A stretch of DNA of 64,000 nucleotides, from contig CAXPDR010000039.1 of NCBI GenBank assembly GCA_964215955.1, positions 3,240 through 67,239 on the forward strand, given 5' to 3'. Positions within the stretch are counted from its first letter, which is position 1, and the number at the start of each line of letters is the position of its first letter. Both the position numbers and the translations under genes were made by a program. Origin of the DNA: GCA-2706205 sp964215955. GTDB taxonomy: Bacteria > Bdellovibrionota > Bacteriovoracia > Bacteriovoracales > Bacteriovoracaceae. Of the stretch, positions 53,385 through 62,314 are shown piece by piece. The notes under the pieces are model-generated. The model worked only from the letters and a program-made list of their open reading frames with translations. It searched no databases and had not been told where the DNA came from.

Positions 53385-54200
53385 TTATTTATTTTCTAAC
53401 CAAAAAGCACCATCTTCAGTAGCTAACATGAGTTTATCTTTATAGCAGACCAAAGTTTCCATTTGAGAAATAAATGGTGAAACGTTAATTGTTTGAGTTT
53501 TAATTGGTGTTGATATTTTCCAATTTTTCAATTTAAAAGTTCCATAATAAGTAAGAAGATAAATATCTTCTTTCTCATCCATGCAAGCTGCCGTTATAAG
53601 TCTAGTTTTTAGACTATCGATATAGGTCATATACTTTGCCACTTGTTTCATCGGTGCCGTTTGTGAAATATCAACAGAATAGATTTTGGCTTTTGATGAA
53701 AAAGTTTTTTCAATCAAATAAATTTTCTCTTCAAAATAATAGGCCGCTTCCACATCTTTAGGACCATCTGGGTAAGATAGCTTTATTGTTCTTTTCACGG
53801 TTAATTTGTTGGTATGAATAAATTCAGTTGGGTCAATCATATTTATTTCAATATCATTTCTAACACTATCATTATCACCCACACTAAGAATCCAGATATT
53901 ACCTTTTGCATCACTTACAAGTTCTTCACGATCAGTAGCAATAGGATGGCCAATAATAGGAACACTCTCTGTCTTTTTAGAGCTAAGCTCAGTTCTTCCC
54001 ATGATTCTTTTTCCTGAATCTCCAATGGACCAGATGACATTCTGATAACTATCATAAACAGCTCCTGAAACTTCTGGGACAATTAAACTTACGTTAAAAT
54101 AGTCTTGATTCTTGGAGGAATCATTAGCCAACGAATAAAATGAAATGCTTGAGAAGAAAAATAAAATAAAAGGTTTTTGAAATAATTTGAAACTTATCAC
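53385..54200 (-). CDS. Exported beta-propeller-like protein
   Basis: A 271-residue protein with a signal peptide (about 1-25). The mature part has propeller-like strands with conserved loops: EVSGAVYDSYQNVIWSIGDS, TDREELVSDAKGNIWILSVG followed by DND, and DVEAAYYFEEKIYLIEK. This recalls secreted proteins with SGL-x-WxxNDSG / DxEdlA / GDxxDN patterns, whose role is not established. It lies directly upstream of the rhodanese lipoprotein gene and is probably co-transcribed. Confidence 0.75.
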   Translation of the reverse strand: MISFKLFQKPFILFFFSSISFYSLANDSSKNQDYFNVSLIVPEVSGAVYDSYQNVIWSIGDSGKRIMGRTELSSKKTESVPIIGHPIATDREELVSDAKGNIWILSVGDNDSVRNDIEINMIDPTEFIHTNKLTVKRTIKLSYPDGPKDVEAAYYFEEKIYLIEKTFSSKAKIYSVDISQTAPMKQVAKYMTYIDSLKTRLITAACMDEKEDIYLLTYYGTFKLKNWKISTPIKTQTINVSPFISQMETLVCYKDKLMLATEDGAFWLENK

Positions 54201-54381
54201 AATCTAGTCCTAGTCTAATTGATTTGTTGAAAATGTTAGACATTTATAATCCTTTTGTAAAAAAAGGTGATCATATTGGTACAGAAATATCAAATTTCCC
54301 CTATTTATAGAGCACCAGCTAATTCTTTCCCTATTAAATAGACCCTATAAATATGGTCTAATATTAGAGTAGGAGGAAGGA

Positions 54382-54846
54382 ATGAACAAAGTCAGTCCAT
54401 TACAAACAGGCCGATTTTATAAAGTGAAAAATCCAAGGAAACATTTTCTTTGTGCTTTATGCTCAGCTCCTCGTTCTATGAAGTACTCAAAACACTTATC
54501 AGCTAAGAATTATCTTCAAATTATAATCCTTTCGGCTTTTATTAGCTGGGTCGGTTTTCCCCTGATGGGTGTGAAGTCATTTTTATTGTTATTTCCAGTC
54601 TGGATGTTGATTGAAATTGCCAACAAAATTCTTTATCGAAAAGAAGTTGCATGTCCATACTGTGGTTTTGACGCTACTTGGTATCGAAGAGATGTTAAGG
54701 TGGCCAATAAGATTGTAAAAGAGTTTTGGAAAGAAAATTACCCAGAATTATTAGAGCCTAAAACCGAAAGTTCACCGGAAGTAAAAGATACTGGTACTGC
54801 CGGCACAAAAAGTAGTGCTGCGTCGAGTAGTGAAGCCCATGTTTAA
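54382..54846 (+). CDS. Membrane protein with zinc-ribbon-like Cys pairs
   Basis: A 154-residue protein. Cys pairs CALC (about 24-27) and CPYC (about 92-95) flank two membrane helices (about 45-85), so the pairs would meet on the same (cytoplasmic) side and could bind zinc. The C-terminal 35 residues are a disordered Ser/Thr/Glu/Lys tail. AGGAGG precedes the ATG. It lies upstream of ssb. The family is not recognised. Confidence 0.75.
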   Translation: MNKVSPLQTGRFYKVKNPRKHFLCALCSAPRSMKYSKHLSAKNYLQIIILSAFISWVGFPLMGVKSFLLLFPVWMLIEIANKILYRKEVACPYCGFDATWYRRDVKVANKIVKEFWKENYPELLEPKTESSPEVKDTGTAGTKSSAASSSEAHV

Positions 54847-54894
54847 ATAACTTATAAACTCCTAAAAGAGCATTCATATTGAATATTTCTCCAT

Positions 54895-54923
54895 TCAAAA
54901 TGAGAATTATACTTTCATTTTGA
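54895..54923. promoter_or_regulatory. Inverted repeat upstream of ssb
   Basis: TCAAAATGA and TCATTTTGA form a perfect 9-bp inverted repeat with an 11-bp spacer, 52 bp before the ssb ATG. It lacks a T tract, so it fits an operator better than a terminator, though it could also end the 54382 transcript. Possible -10-like TATAAA lies just downstream (54934-54939). Confidence 0.4.
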
Positions 54924-54974
54924 TGTAATTAGTTATAAACGTATCTGTACACGAAAGAGTTTTAAGGAGAAGTA

Positions 54975-55427
54975 ATGAGCGTAAACAAAGTTATTTTACT
55001 TGGTAGATTAGGGCAGGACCCAGAGTTAAAGTATACACCATCTGGTGCTGCTGTGTGTAATTTTTCATTGGCAACAAGTGAAACATGGAATGATAAAAAT
55101 TCTGGTCAAAAACAAGAAAGAACTGAATGGCACAGAGTCGTTGTTTGGGGAAAACTTGCAGAGCTATGTAATCAATATCTAGCGAAAGGAAGACAAGCTT
55201 TTGTTGAAGGAAGACTTCAAACTAGATCTTGGGATGATCAAAATGGTCAGAAAAAATATACAACAGAAATCAATGCAACAACTGTTCAATTCATTGGTGG
55301 ACAAGCTGGAGCAGGTGCTGGAAATTATCAGCAAAATAATAATGCAGCTCCTTCTCATAATGAACCAGCTCAAGATTATACTGTATCAACAGATTCAAAC
55401 TTTGCATCTGACGATATTCCATTCTAG
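54975..55427 (+). CDS. ssb: Single-stranded DNA-binding protein
   Basis: A 150-residue SSB that coats ssDNA in replication and repair. The OB fold is clear: MSVNKVILLGRLGQDPELKY, ERTEWHRVVVWGKLAELCNQ, YLAKGRQAFVEGRLQTRSW. A Gly/Gln/Asn-rich linker is followed by the acidic tip DDIPF that recruits partner proteins. AAGGAG precedes the ATG. A terminator follows. Confidence 0.98.
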   Translation: MSVNKVILLGRLGQDPELKYTPSGAAVCNFSLATSETWNDKNSGQKQERTEWHRVVVWGKLAELCNQYLAKGRQAFVEGRLQTRSWDDQNGQKKYTTEINATTVQFIGGQAGAGAGNYQQNNNAAPSHNEPAQDYTVSTDSNFASDDIPF

Positions 55428-55453
55428 AAAATATTTTTATAATGCATAGATAA

Positions 55454-55482
55454 AAGGTCTACTAATGTAGGCCTTTTTTTTT
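55454..55482 (+). terminator. Intrinsic terminator of ssb
   Basis: AAGGTCTAC / GTAGGCCTT form a 9-bp stem (one G-T pair) with a TAAT loop and a nine-residue T run. It starts 27 nt after the ssb stop. Confidence 0.92.
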
Positions 55483-55545
55483 CTCTATTTTCTTCTATTC
55501 CCGGCCCATGGTAAAATATCTTTTATTTGCTCAAAGGGATCAGAG

Positions 55546-56691
55546 TTGGAAGCCAAGAAAAGTTATTTTTCAGTTAGATACGATTTAATAGTTAGGGATA
55601 AAGTTGTTCCGTATAATTTATATGTAAATGCGTCTTCAGTTGAAAATAAACAAAAATTTGTACGTATTTATCCTGCTGATGAAGAGTTAACGACTGATGA
55701 TTTAGAGACTTTTAAGAAGAAGTATTTACAACTATATGTTTGTGAAGATGAAAGAAATAAATATATGAAAAGCTTGGTCCAAGCTGATAACGTTTCCGAT
55801 GAAGAAACAGTGACTTTTATTAAAGATTCAGCAATTCAATATCTGCATAATGTTTTTGATCCTGAGAAAGAATTTAGTACCGAGATTCTTTATGACACTA
55901 TAAAGGGTTGTAAAGATGCCGTTGAAAATATGATTGATGTTCTAGATGATTACAATATTGATGGGTTAAGAGCTTTGATTGGTAATTTATCAGGTCATGA
56001 TTTTTATACGTACGACCATTCCGTTAATGTTTCAATGTATTGTATCAAGATTTTGAGAGTTATAAGACCTGAGGCAAGTAGAGCTGAGCTTGTTCATGCT
56101 GGGCTTGGTGGATTGCTTCATGATCTTGGCAAAATTAAAATTCCAACAGAAATTTTAAATAAACCAGATGGTTTATCTAACGAAGAATATTCAACCATTA
56201 AAACTCATCCAGATCTTGGAATTGGTCTTCTTTTAGAGAATGAAGAACTTATTAAATTTGATGATCTTGACTTAAGAATTATTGGGAGAGTAGTACATGA
56301 ACATCACGAAAATTGGGATGGGAAAGGTTACCCTAGGGGACTTGCGGGAAAAGAAATTCATTTACTTGCAAGAATATGTGCTATCGCAGATTTTTTTGAT
56401 GCTATAACAACTAAAAGATCTTATGCTGAAGTCATGCCTATTTCACAGGCGCTAGATGTTATGGGAAAAACTGTAAATAAGAAAATCGATGAGAGACTCT
56501 TTAAGCTTTTTGCAGCTCATATTGGTCAAATGAAAGTTCAGGATACAAAACAATTAAAAATTGCAGATGATTTTGATCCTTGTTTGCCTCATTCCGTTTT
56601 GCCTATTGAAGAGATTGAAGAGATGTTTGCAGAAGAAGACTTTGGAAAAATTCGTATGATTGACGATGGACCAAAAAAGAAAAAGAAGTAA
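55546..56691 (+). CDS. HD-GYP domain phosphodiesterase
   Basis: A 381-residue protein. A divergent N-terminal domain of about 130 residues precedes an HD-GYP domain (about 155-330) with DHSVNVSMYCIKIL, the HD pair in GLLHDLGKIKIP, HEHHENWDGKGYPRGL (intact GYP) and ADFFDAITTKRSYAE. The intact motif predicts cyclic-di-GMP hydrolysis. The TTG start follows AAAGGG by 7 nt. It lies 2 nt before ilvA, an unusual pairing in which second-messenger turnover and amino-acid metabolism share a transcript. Confidence 0.92.
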   Translation: MEAKKSYFSVRYDLIVRDKVVPYNLYVNASSVENKQKFVRIYPADEELTTDDLETFKKKYLQLYVCEDERNKYMKSLVQADNVSDEETVTFIKDSAIQYLHNVFDPEKEFSTEILYDTIKGCKDAVENMIDVLDDYNIDGLRALIGNLSGHDFYTYDHSVNVSMYCIKILRVIRPEASRAELVHAGLGGLLHDLGKIKIPTEILNKPDGLSNEEYSTIKTHPDLGIGLLLENEELIKFDDLDLRIIGRVVHEHHENWDGKGYPRGLAGKEIHLLARICAIADFFDAITTKRSYAEVMPISQALDVMGKTVNKKIDERLFKLFAAHIGQMKVQDTKQLKIADDFDPCLPHSVLPIEEIEEMFAEEDFGKIRMIDDGPKKKKK

Positions 56692-56693
56692 GA

Positions 56694-57914
56694 ATGGAAC
56701 TAGATTTTAAAGGCTTTGAGAAAGCCTATGAGACTCTTAAAGAGCATAACTTAAAAACTCCCTTAGTCAAAAATGAATGGCTATCAAAGCAGTATGGATG
56801 TGAAGTTTATCTGAAATTAGAAAACTTGCAGCCGGTTGGTTCCTTTAAGTTAAGAGGAGCAACAAATATGATTGCCAATCTTTCTGAAGAAGAAAGAAAA
56901 AAAGGTGTTATTGCTGTGAGCGCAGGGAATCATGCACAAGGGGTTGCTTGGGCTGCAGGTAAATATGGAATTGATGCCACGATCATCATGCCTAAACCTT
57001 CTCCTTTGGTAAAAATTATGAATACAGAAGCTTTAGGAGCAAAGGTTATCTTAGAAGGGGACAATGTTGATGAGAGCTTTGAGTTCGCAAAAGAATACTT
57101 AAAAGAGCATAACAAAGTTTATGTTCATCCTTTTAACCAAGAGGATGTTATTTATGGTCAAGGAACTATTGGCTTTGAATTAAAAGAACAAATAGGAAAG
57201 ATTGATTATATTTTTGGTAGTATTGGAGGCGGTGGCCTCATGAGTGGCGTTGGAACTGTTGTGAAGGAGTTTTTTCCTGGTATTACTGTTGTTGGTTCTC
57301 AATCTACAGGTGCAGCTTCAATGATAAAATCTCTTCAACAAGGAAAACTCATCGAAAGTGAAACAGTTGCCACCTTTGCTGATGGGATAAAGGTGAGAAA
57401 ACCTGAATTTAAAATGTATGAACTTTTGGATAAAGTTATCGATGAGGCCGTTCATGTTGATGATGATAAAGTTGCTATGGGTGTCCTACAATTAATTGAA
57501 AGAGCAAGAGTAATTGCTGAGGGGGCTGGAGCTATTAACCTCGCAGCATTTCATGAACTTTATGAAAGAAACCCAAGACGTTTTAAAAATAAAAAAGTTG
57601 TTTTAATGATCTGTGGTGGAAATATAGATATAAATCTTATCGATAGAATTATTGAAAATGGTTTAATTGAATCCAAGCGGAGAGTGAAAATGAACGTCCT
57701 TTTAAGTGATGCCCCTGGAGCTCTAAATAAACTAACTAATATTTTAATGAATGTTGAAGCTAATGTCTTACAAGTTGATCACAAAAGAGATGTTCCTTTT
57801 CTTCAATTAGATCAATCTGTTGTTGAGGTTACATTAGAGAGTAGAGGAAGCGAACATACAGAGGAAATATACTCTGCAATCAAAGATGAATTTAAGCTTT
57901 TACCGAGGGTTTAG
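56694..57914 (+). CDS. ilvA: Threonine ammonia-lyase (threonine dehydratase)
   Basis: A 406-residue PLP enzyme converting threonine to 2-oxobutanoate and ammonia. The PLP-binding Lys lies in GSFKLRGATNMI (about 45-56), and the phosphate loop is SIGGGGLMSGVGT. The C-terminal 75 residues form one ACT-like regulatory domain (MNVLLSDAPGALNKLTNIL), fitting the 400-residue TdcB/IlvA class with a single ACT domain rather than the 510-residue form. Biosynthetic or catabolic use cannot be decided here. Confidence 0.95.
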   Translation: MELDFKGFEKAYETLKEHNLKTPLVKNEWLSKQYGCEVYLKLENLQPVGSFKLRGATNMIANLSEEERKKGVIAVSAGNHAQGVAWAAGKYGIDATIIMPKPSPLVKIMNTEALGAKVILEGDNVDESFEFAKEYLKEHNKVYVHPFNQEDVIYGQGTIGFELKEQIGKIDYIFGSIGGGGLMSGVGTVVKEFFPGITVVGSQSTGAASMIKSLQQGKLIESETVATFADGIKVRKPEFKMYELLDKVIDEAVHVDDDKVAMGVLQLIERARVIAEGAGAINLAAFHELYERNPRRFKNKKVVLMICGGNIDINLIDRIIENGLIESKRRVKMNVLLSDAPGALNKLTNILMNVEANVLQVDHKRDVPFLQLDQSVVEVTLESRGSEHTEEIYSAIKDEFKLLPRV

Positions 57915-57916
57915 AT

Positions 57917-58690
57917 ATGGCCGACTTAGATGTCTTAACTAAAAGACCAAAAAATTCATATAGAGAAATTGCTCCAGAAATAGATTCTAAAGAATTTCAA
58001 AAAGTCATAGAAAGTAGACGCTCAGTTCGAATCTTTACTGATGAAAAAATTCCCGATGAAGTTGTGAAAAGATGTTTAGATAATGCTTTACTCGCGCCGA
58101 ATTCTTCAAACCTTCAACCCTGGGAATTTTATAGAGTTAAGGATGAAACAAAGAAAAAGGAATTAGCGAAGTATTGCTTTAGCCAGCTAGCAGCAAGAAC
58201 AGCCTCCGAACTTATTGTTTGTGTCGCACGTATGGATAAATGGAAATTAAGACAAAAAGAAATGATTGAAGCTCTTCAAAAAGAAGACGGTTCAGTCTCT
58301 AAAGGTGCCATGACTTATTATAATAAAATAGTACCTATGGCGTATAATCAAGGACCTTGTGGTCTTTTTGGTGTCTTAAAAAAATTGATATTCTTTTTTA
58401 AAGGGTTAAGAGAAGTTACACCTAGGGAGCCTGCCTCAAAAGCAGATATGCGAGTGTGGGCCCATAAATCCACTGCACTTGGCTGTGAGAACCTTATGCT
58501 TTCATTTAGAGCGTATGGATACGATAGCTGCCCTATGGAAGGGCTTGATTCTAAGCGTGTGAAAAAACTATTAAACCTACCTAAAAACGCAGAGATATGT
58601 ATGGTGGTAGGGGCTGGTAAAAGGGCAGAGGACGGGGTTTTCGGGCGACAACTAAGAATGGCATCTTCGAATTTTATATTCGAAGTTTAG
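57917..58690 (+). CDS. Nitroreductase-family protein
   Basis: A 257-residue FMN-dependent oxidoreductase family member. The N-terminal motif is clear (KVIESRRSVRIFTDEKIPDE, then LLAPNSSNLQPWEFYRV). The C-terminal half has a glycine-rich GAGKRAEDGVFG turn. A roughly 55-residue insertion around 115-170 is longer than in standard nitroreductases. The start lies 2 nt after ilvA. The natural substrate is unknown. Confidence 0.9.
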   Translation: MADLDVLTKRPKNSYREIAPEIDSKEFQKVIESRRSVRIFTDEKIPDEVVKRCLDNALLAPNSSNLQPWEFYRVKDETKKKELAKYCFSQLAARTASELIVCVARMDKWKLRQKEMIEALQKEDGSVSKGAMTYYNKIVPMAYNQGPCGLFGVLKKLIFFFKGLREVTPREPASKADMRVWAHKSTALGCENLMLSFRAYGYDSCPMEGLDSKRVKKLLNLPKNAEICMVVGAGKRAEDGVFGRQLRMASSNFIFEV

Positions 58691-58768
58691 TATTTCTTAA
58701 GCGCCTATGTAGTTAATTTTAGACTAAAATGTATTGTTGTTAAGATTTTCTTAAGGAAAAGATTTAAA

Positions 58769-59671
58769 ATGAGTTCAATGGACTTTATTAGAAACATTAT
58801 CATTCTTGGAGAAGCGACTGAGTTTAATCAAGCAGTGGCTGCGAATTTAAAAGAAGCTTCAGATAAGCTGAATGTTATTTCATTGGCGGATAAGAATTTG
58901 GTCAGTCAGACTTTATCTGAAAAGAAAATTTCTCTCGTTTTTATGAACTTATTAGAAGCTCAAGATTGTAAATACATCTTCAGATTACTTGGAATGTATA
59001 AAATGAAAACCAACGATAAACTTTCGATTGTTTTTACATCTGAGAACTTTTCAACGTTTCAAGAAGTCATTAATAATTTATCTTTGGATGGAGTCGATGT
59101 TATTCCATGGCCTGTAACAAATGAGGATATGGCAGATAAAATTCATCATTTGATTTTTGATAAGCAAATCACAAAAACCGTTGTTAAGAAAAAAGGTAAC
59201 AAGCTAGATATCGATTTGGAGTTTATTCAAGTTTTTATTCAAAGTACGAGAAATGTTTTAGCTGAAATGGGTCAAGTTGAGAATTTAGTTCATGGTAAGC
59301 CTACCTTTAAAGATAAAATGACAGATCCTATTGAGGCAGGGATTGCTTCTAGAATTATGATTTCTTCAAAGTTTTTTACTGGAAGCTTTTATGTTATTTT
59401 CCCTGAGAAAAGCTTTTTGAATCTTTATGCTAATGCGGTGTTTGAAGAATGTGATAGCATCAATGAAGAGAACAGAGACTTTGCTGGTGAATTGGCAAAT
59501 ATTATTTATGGACATTCAAAAAAAGTTTTTTCGGCATCGGGTTTAAATCTTGATATGGCCATTCCTAGTATCCACCCATCTTCTAATATTGAATCAGAGT
59601 TAGTCGTAGTGATTCCATTTGATAGTTCAATTGGAAACTTCTATATCGCTGTTGCTCCAGGAAATCTTTAA
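58769..59671 (+). CDS. Pseudo-receiver/CheX-like fusion protein
   Basis: A 300-residue protein in two parts. Residues about 5-125 look like a receiver fold, but where the phospho-acceptor Asp should be the strand reads LVFMNLLEA (Asn), so phosphorylation is unlikely. Residues about 150-298 resemble CheX: GIASRIMISSKFFTGSFYVI, then GELANIIYGHSKK with the E-x-x-N pattern of CheC/CheX phosphatases, then MAIPSIHPSS. A CheY-P phosphatase role is possible. It starts 78 nt after the nitroreductase gene and overlaps the GNAT gene by 1 nt (TAATG). Confidence 0.8.
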   Translation: MSSMDFIRNIIILGEATEFNQAVAANLKEASDKLNVISLADKNLVSQTLSEKKISLVFMNLLEAQDCKYIFRLLGMYKMKTNDKLSIVFTSENFSTFQEVINNLSLDGVDVIPWPVTNEDMADKIHHLIFDKQITKTVVKKKGNKLDIDLEFIQVFIQSTRNVLAEMGQVENLVHGKPTFKDKMTDPIEAGIASRIMISSKFFTGSFYVIFPEKSFLNLYANAVFEECDSINEENRDFAGELANIIYGHSKKVFSASGLNLDMAIPSIHPSSNIESELVVVIPFDSSIGNFYIAVAPGNL

Positions 59672-60522
59672 TGAGATTACAGAAACTTAACTCTGCAAAT
59701 GAATTTCTAATATTATGTGAAGGAGTTCTTTTAAAAAATGAAACTCAAAACAATTTAATTTTAGGATTAGCTGATAGGCTTGTTTCACAACCTCAGATAG
59801 GTGATGCAAAATTATTTTATGCTATTTTTGATGATTCTGACTCAGTCGTGGGTGGAGCACTTAGAACAAATAAGGATAAACCAATTTCATTATCTCAATT
59901 AAATAATAAAGAAATTAATTTGTTAGTACAGGAATTGAAAAATATTAATCCACCTTTAGAAGGTGTTGTTGCTGAATCTAATACTGCTGAATATTTTTCT
60001 AATGAGTTCAGTCGAGTAGCAAATTTAACAACAGAACTATTGATGCATCAAGGAGTTTACGAGTGTCATGCATTGAAAATTCCACCAAACAATAATTTAG
60101 TACTTCATAGAGCTTTAATTCAAGATGTTGAGACTGTCGCTGGATTAATAATGGGGTTTATAAAAGATGCCTTACCAAAGGAGCCAGTCTCCACAGTTAG
60201 GGCCCGTATTTTAGCTCAAGCTCATATAGAAAATGGAAATTTATTTTTATTGAAAAATGATAAGGATGAATTTGTATCAATGGCCTGTAATAATAGAGAA
60301 ACCAAAAATTCTGGATGTGTTAGTTTCGTTTATACACCAAAGGAATACCGAGGTCATGGATATGGTTCACTAGTTACTGCTTTGGTTTCAAATGAGGTTC
60401 TAAAAAAAGGAAAGAGGTTTTGCAACCTCTTCACCGATCTTTCCAATCCAACTTCCAATAAAATTTATAATAATATTGGCTATAAAAAAATAGGAGAAAG
60501 TAAGCATTTCTCCTTTCTTTAA
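59671..60522 (+). CDS. GNAT-family acetyltransferase
   Basis: A 283-residue protein. The C-terminal 130 residues are a GNAT domain with the acetyl-CoA loop YRGHGYGSLVTALV and the closing NPTSNKIYNNIGYKKIGES. The N-terminal half is a degenerate GNAT-like domain without the motif. The substrate is unknown. Its TAATG overlap with the CheX-like gene suggests a linked function. The last 10 codons encode half of a bidirectional terminator. Confidence 0.88.
   Translation: MRLQKLNSANEFLILCEGVLLKNETQNNLILGLADRLVSQPQIGDAKLFYAIFDDSDSVVGGALRTNKDKPISLSQLNNKEINLLVQELKNINPPLEGVVAESNTAEYFSNEFSRVANLTTELLMHQGVYECHALKIPPNNNLVLHRALIQDVETVAGLIMGFIKDALPKEPVSTVRARILAQAHIENGNLFLLKNDKDEFVSMACNNRETKNSGCVSFVYTPKEYRGHGYGSLVTALVSNEVLKKGKRFCNLFTDLSNPTSNKIYNNIGYKKIGESKHFSFL
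60484..60520. terminator. Bidirectional terminator at the convergent stop codons
   Basis: AGGAGAAA (60492-60499) and TTTCTCCT (60507-60514) form a perfect 8-bp stem with a 7-nt loop. TTTCTTT follows on the plus strand; an A run at 60484-60490 gives T residues on the minus strand. It lies wholly within the last codons of the GNAT gene and serves both it and the convergent gene ending at 60523. Confidence 0.75.
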
Positions 60523-62103
60523 TTACTTATAATTCTCCGCCATTATAGAACTCTCATGACCAATTTCATCTAAAAGATTTAAAAGAGTATCAGTATTTGC
60601 TGCTCTATTATAAATTGGTTCATAAGATTTCTTATCTCTTAGATAACTATAAAAATGATAAACTTGTTTAGGCATTACAATAAAGCTAAGAAGAGCATTA
60701 TTATCTTTAGGCTTCGTTTCTTTTGTTACGAGCTTTGTCCATTGCTTCACTGTCATAGGCTTCTTACTCATAGCTGGATCAATAACATATGGAATCTCAT
60801 TTCCTTTATGATCTTTAATCATAATAAGGTTTGAATAATGGGATACCCATTTATGATCAACTTTCCCATTGTTAAATCTCAGTAGTCTAGAGTTATTGGC
60901 CATCTTTTTAAATACTGGTTTACTTAAGGCATGAGGAGTAATAACCACAATTTTAGATGTTTCAATCCCTTTCTTATCTGCTTCTAAAGAGGCGACATGT
61001 GCCCTTAGAAAACAACCATCACTAGTGTCTTTTAGTCTTTCATTGAAGGTTGTAAAAAGGTGATTTACAAAATTATTAGCTTCATTCATTGAGATAGCTT
61101 TTAGTTTAGCGCCAGATAGAGAATATCTTAAACTCACGGCTTTATTATTTGCTTGGCCAGTAGTTAAGCTGGTATTTAAGTCTTCTAAAAGTTTTGGAGT
61201 TAACGAAGAAAACATTTCCTTTTTAAACTCAGGATCATCTCCTTTAAAGAAACCTTTATCAGACTGAATATTAAATACATTATAAGTTCCAGTTACTTTT
61301 GTATTTCCTGTTAGGTGAGTTTTATTTCCCCAGACATATGAGCTATCACTTAAGGCTACTTGATCTTCAAAAGTCCCAGCATAAACTTGGGCTCTATCAT
61401 TAAAACTGGCCTTGTCTGTTGCTTTAACTTTTCCAGAAATAACAACTTGATCATTCAAACTGACTTGATCATAAATCTTTGCATTTCCATAGATGTTTAT
61501 TCCAGCATTATTAGAAACAATTTTTATACATTCCTTATTTTCTTTACAATCACCTTTGATCACTGCCTTATCAGATAAGGTAAGCTTACCTTTAACTAAA
61601 GCCTTTGAGATTTTAGCTTGTCCCCACATATTAGAAGTTCCCATCATCGTTGTTCCGTCTCCAACTAGAACATTTCCGTTAATAGTATGAGTTCCGCTAA
61701 TAGAAATTTTATCACCGATAATATTAGCATTATTATATAAAGTGATCTTTCCATTTTCTCCTAAGAGTTTTATCGAATCTTTATTTTTCGAACCAAGTAT
61801 TTCAACATTACCAGAGATTTTATAAAGGCCTGATAGAGTAGAGTTTAGGATTTCGGCTTTCCCCCATATACCACTGGCTTCTTCATTTTCTTTGGTTCCA
61901 GTAATTTGAGAATTGATAATAGTCACTTTTCCAGTGATTAAGACATTTCCAGAAATTTTGGATTTGGGACCAATATAAACAGTTTCATCAGCTTTAGCTA
62001 ATCCACAAATTTGACCCTTTCCATAGCTGTGAATTCGACACTCACTTGCTCCTGAAGTGAGGGAGATACTGGATAATGCTAAGCCTAAAAAAATGTATTT
62101 CAT
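60523..62103 (-). CDS. Exported protein-glutaminase-like deamidase with beta-helix repeats
   Basis: A 526-residue product: signal peptide about 1-19 (SSISLTSGA), then about 250 residues of short beta-strand repeats (for example ISGNVLITGKVTI, ISISGTHTINGNVLVG) forming a left- or right-handed beta-helix. The C-terminal domain (about 335-510) carries the protein-glutaminase pattern. DGCFLRAH has Cys364 (with the nearby His368), WVSHYSNLIMI has His422, and YVIDPAM has Asp442. These match DGCYARAH, WSYHVA and IIDPS of Chryseobacterium protein-glutaminase, whose Cys-His-Asp triad deamidates protein glutamines. This protein probably deamidates a target protein outside the cell or in prey (target unknown). 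Four or more extra Cys may form disulphides. Confidence 0.8.
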   Translation of the reverse strand: MKYIFLGLALSSISLTSGASECRIHSYGKGQICGLAKADETVYIGPKSKISGNVLITGKVTIINSQITGTKENEEASGIWGKAEILNSTLSGLYKISGNVEILGSKNKDSIKLLGENGKITLYNNANIIGDKISISGTHTINGNVLVGDGTTMMGTSNMWGQAKISKALVKGKLTLSDKAVIKGDCKENKECIKIVSNNAGINIYGNAKIYDQVSLNDQVVISGKVKATDKASFNDRAQVYAGTFEDQVALSDSSYVWGNKTHLTGNTKVTGTYNVFNIQSDKGFFKGDDPEFKKEMFSSLTPKLLEDLNTSLTTGQANNKAVSLRYSLSGAKLKAISMNEANNFVNHLFTTFNERLKDTSDGCFLRAHVASLEADKKGIETSKIVVITPHALSKPVFKKMANNSRLLRFNNGKVDHKWVSHYSNLIMIKDHKGNEIPYVIDPAMSKKPMTVKQWTKLVTKETKPKDNNALLSFIVMPKQVYHFYSYLRDKKSYEPIYNRAANTDTLLNLLDEIGHESSIMAENYK

Positions 62104-62314
62104 GTTGTCCTCTTTATTTTTTGTAACTCCTTAATTGTGGATGAGGATGCTTTGTAAAACAGCTCGATTTATAGAAATTATAGGGGATGTTAGATTCTTA
62201 ACATATCTAAAGGGTTGAAATCTTTAGGAAGGACTCTCTCTTAGATCACGAAGTTATTGTAATTAATTCACCAGATATAGTGATTTTTAGAGACTATGCT
62301 ATAAGGGCGCCAAT

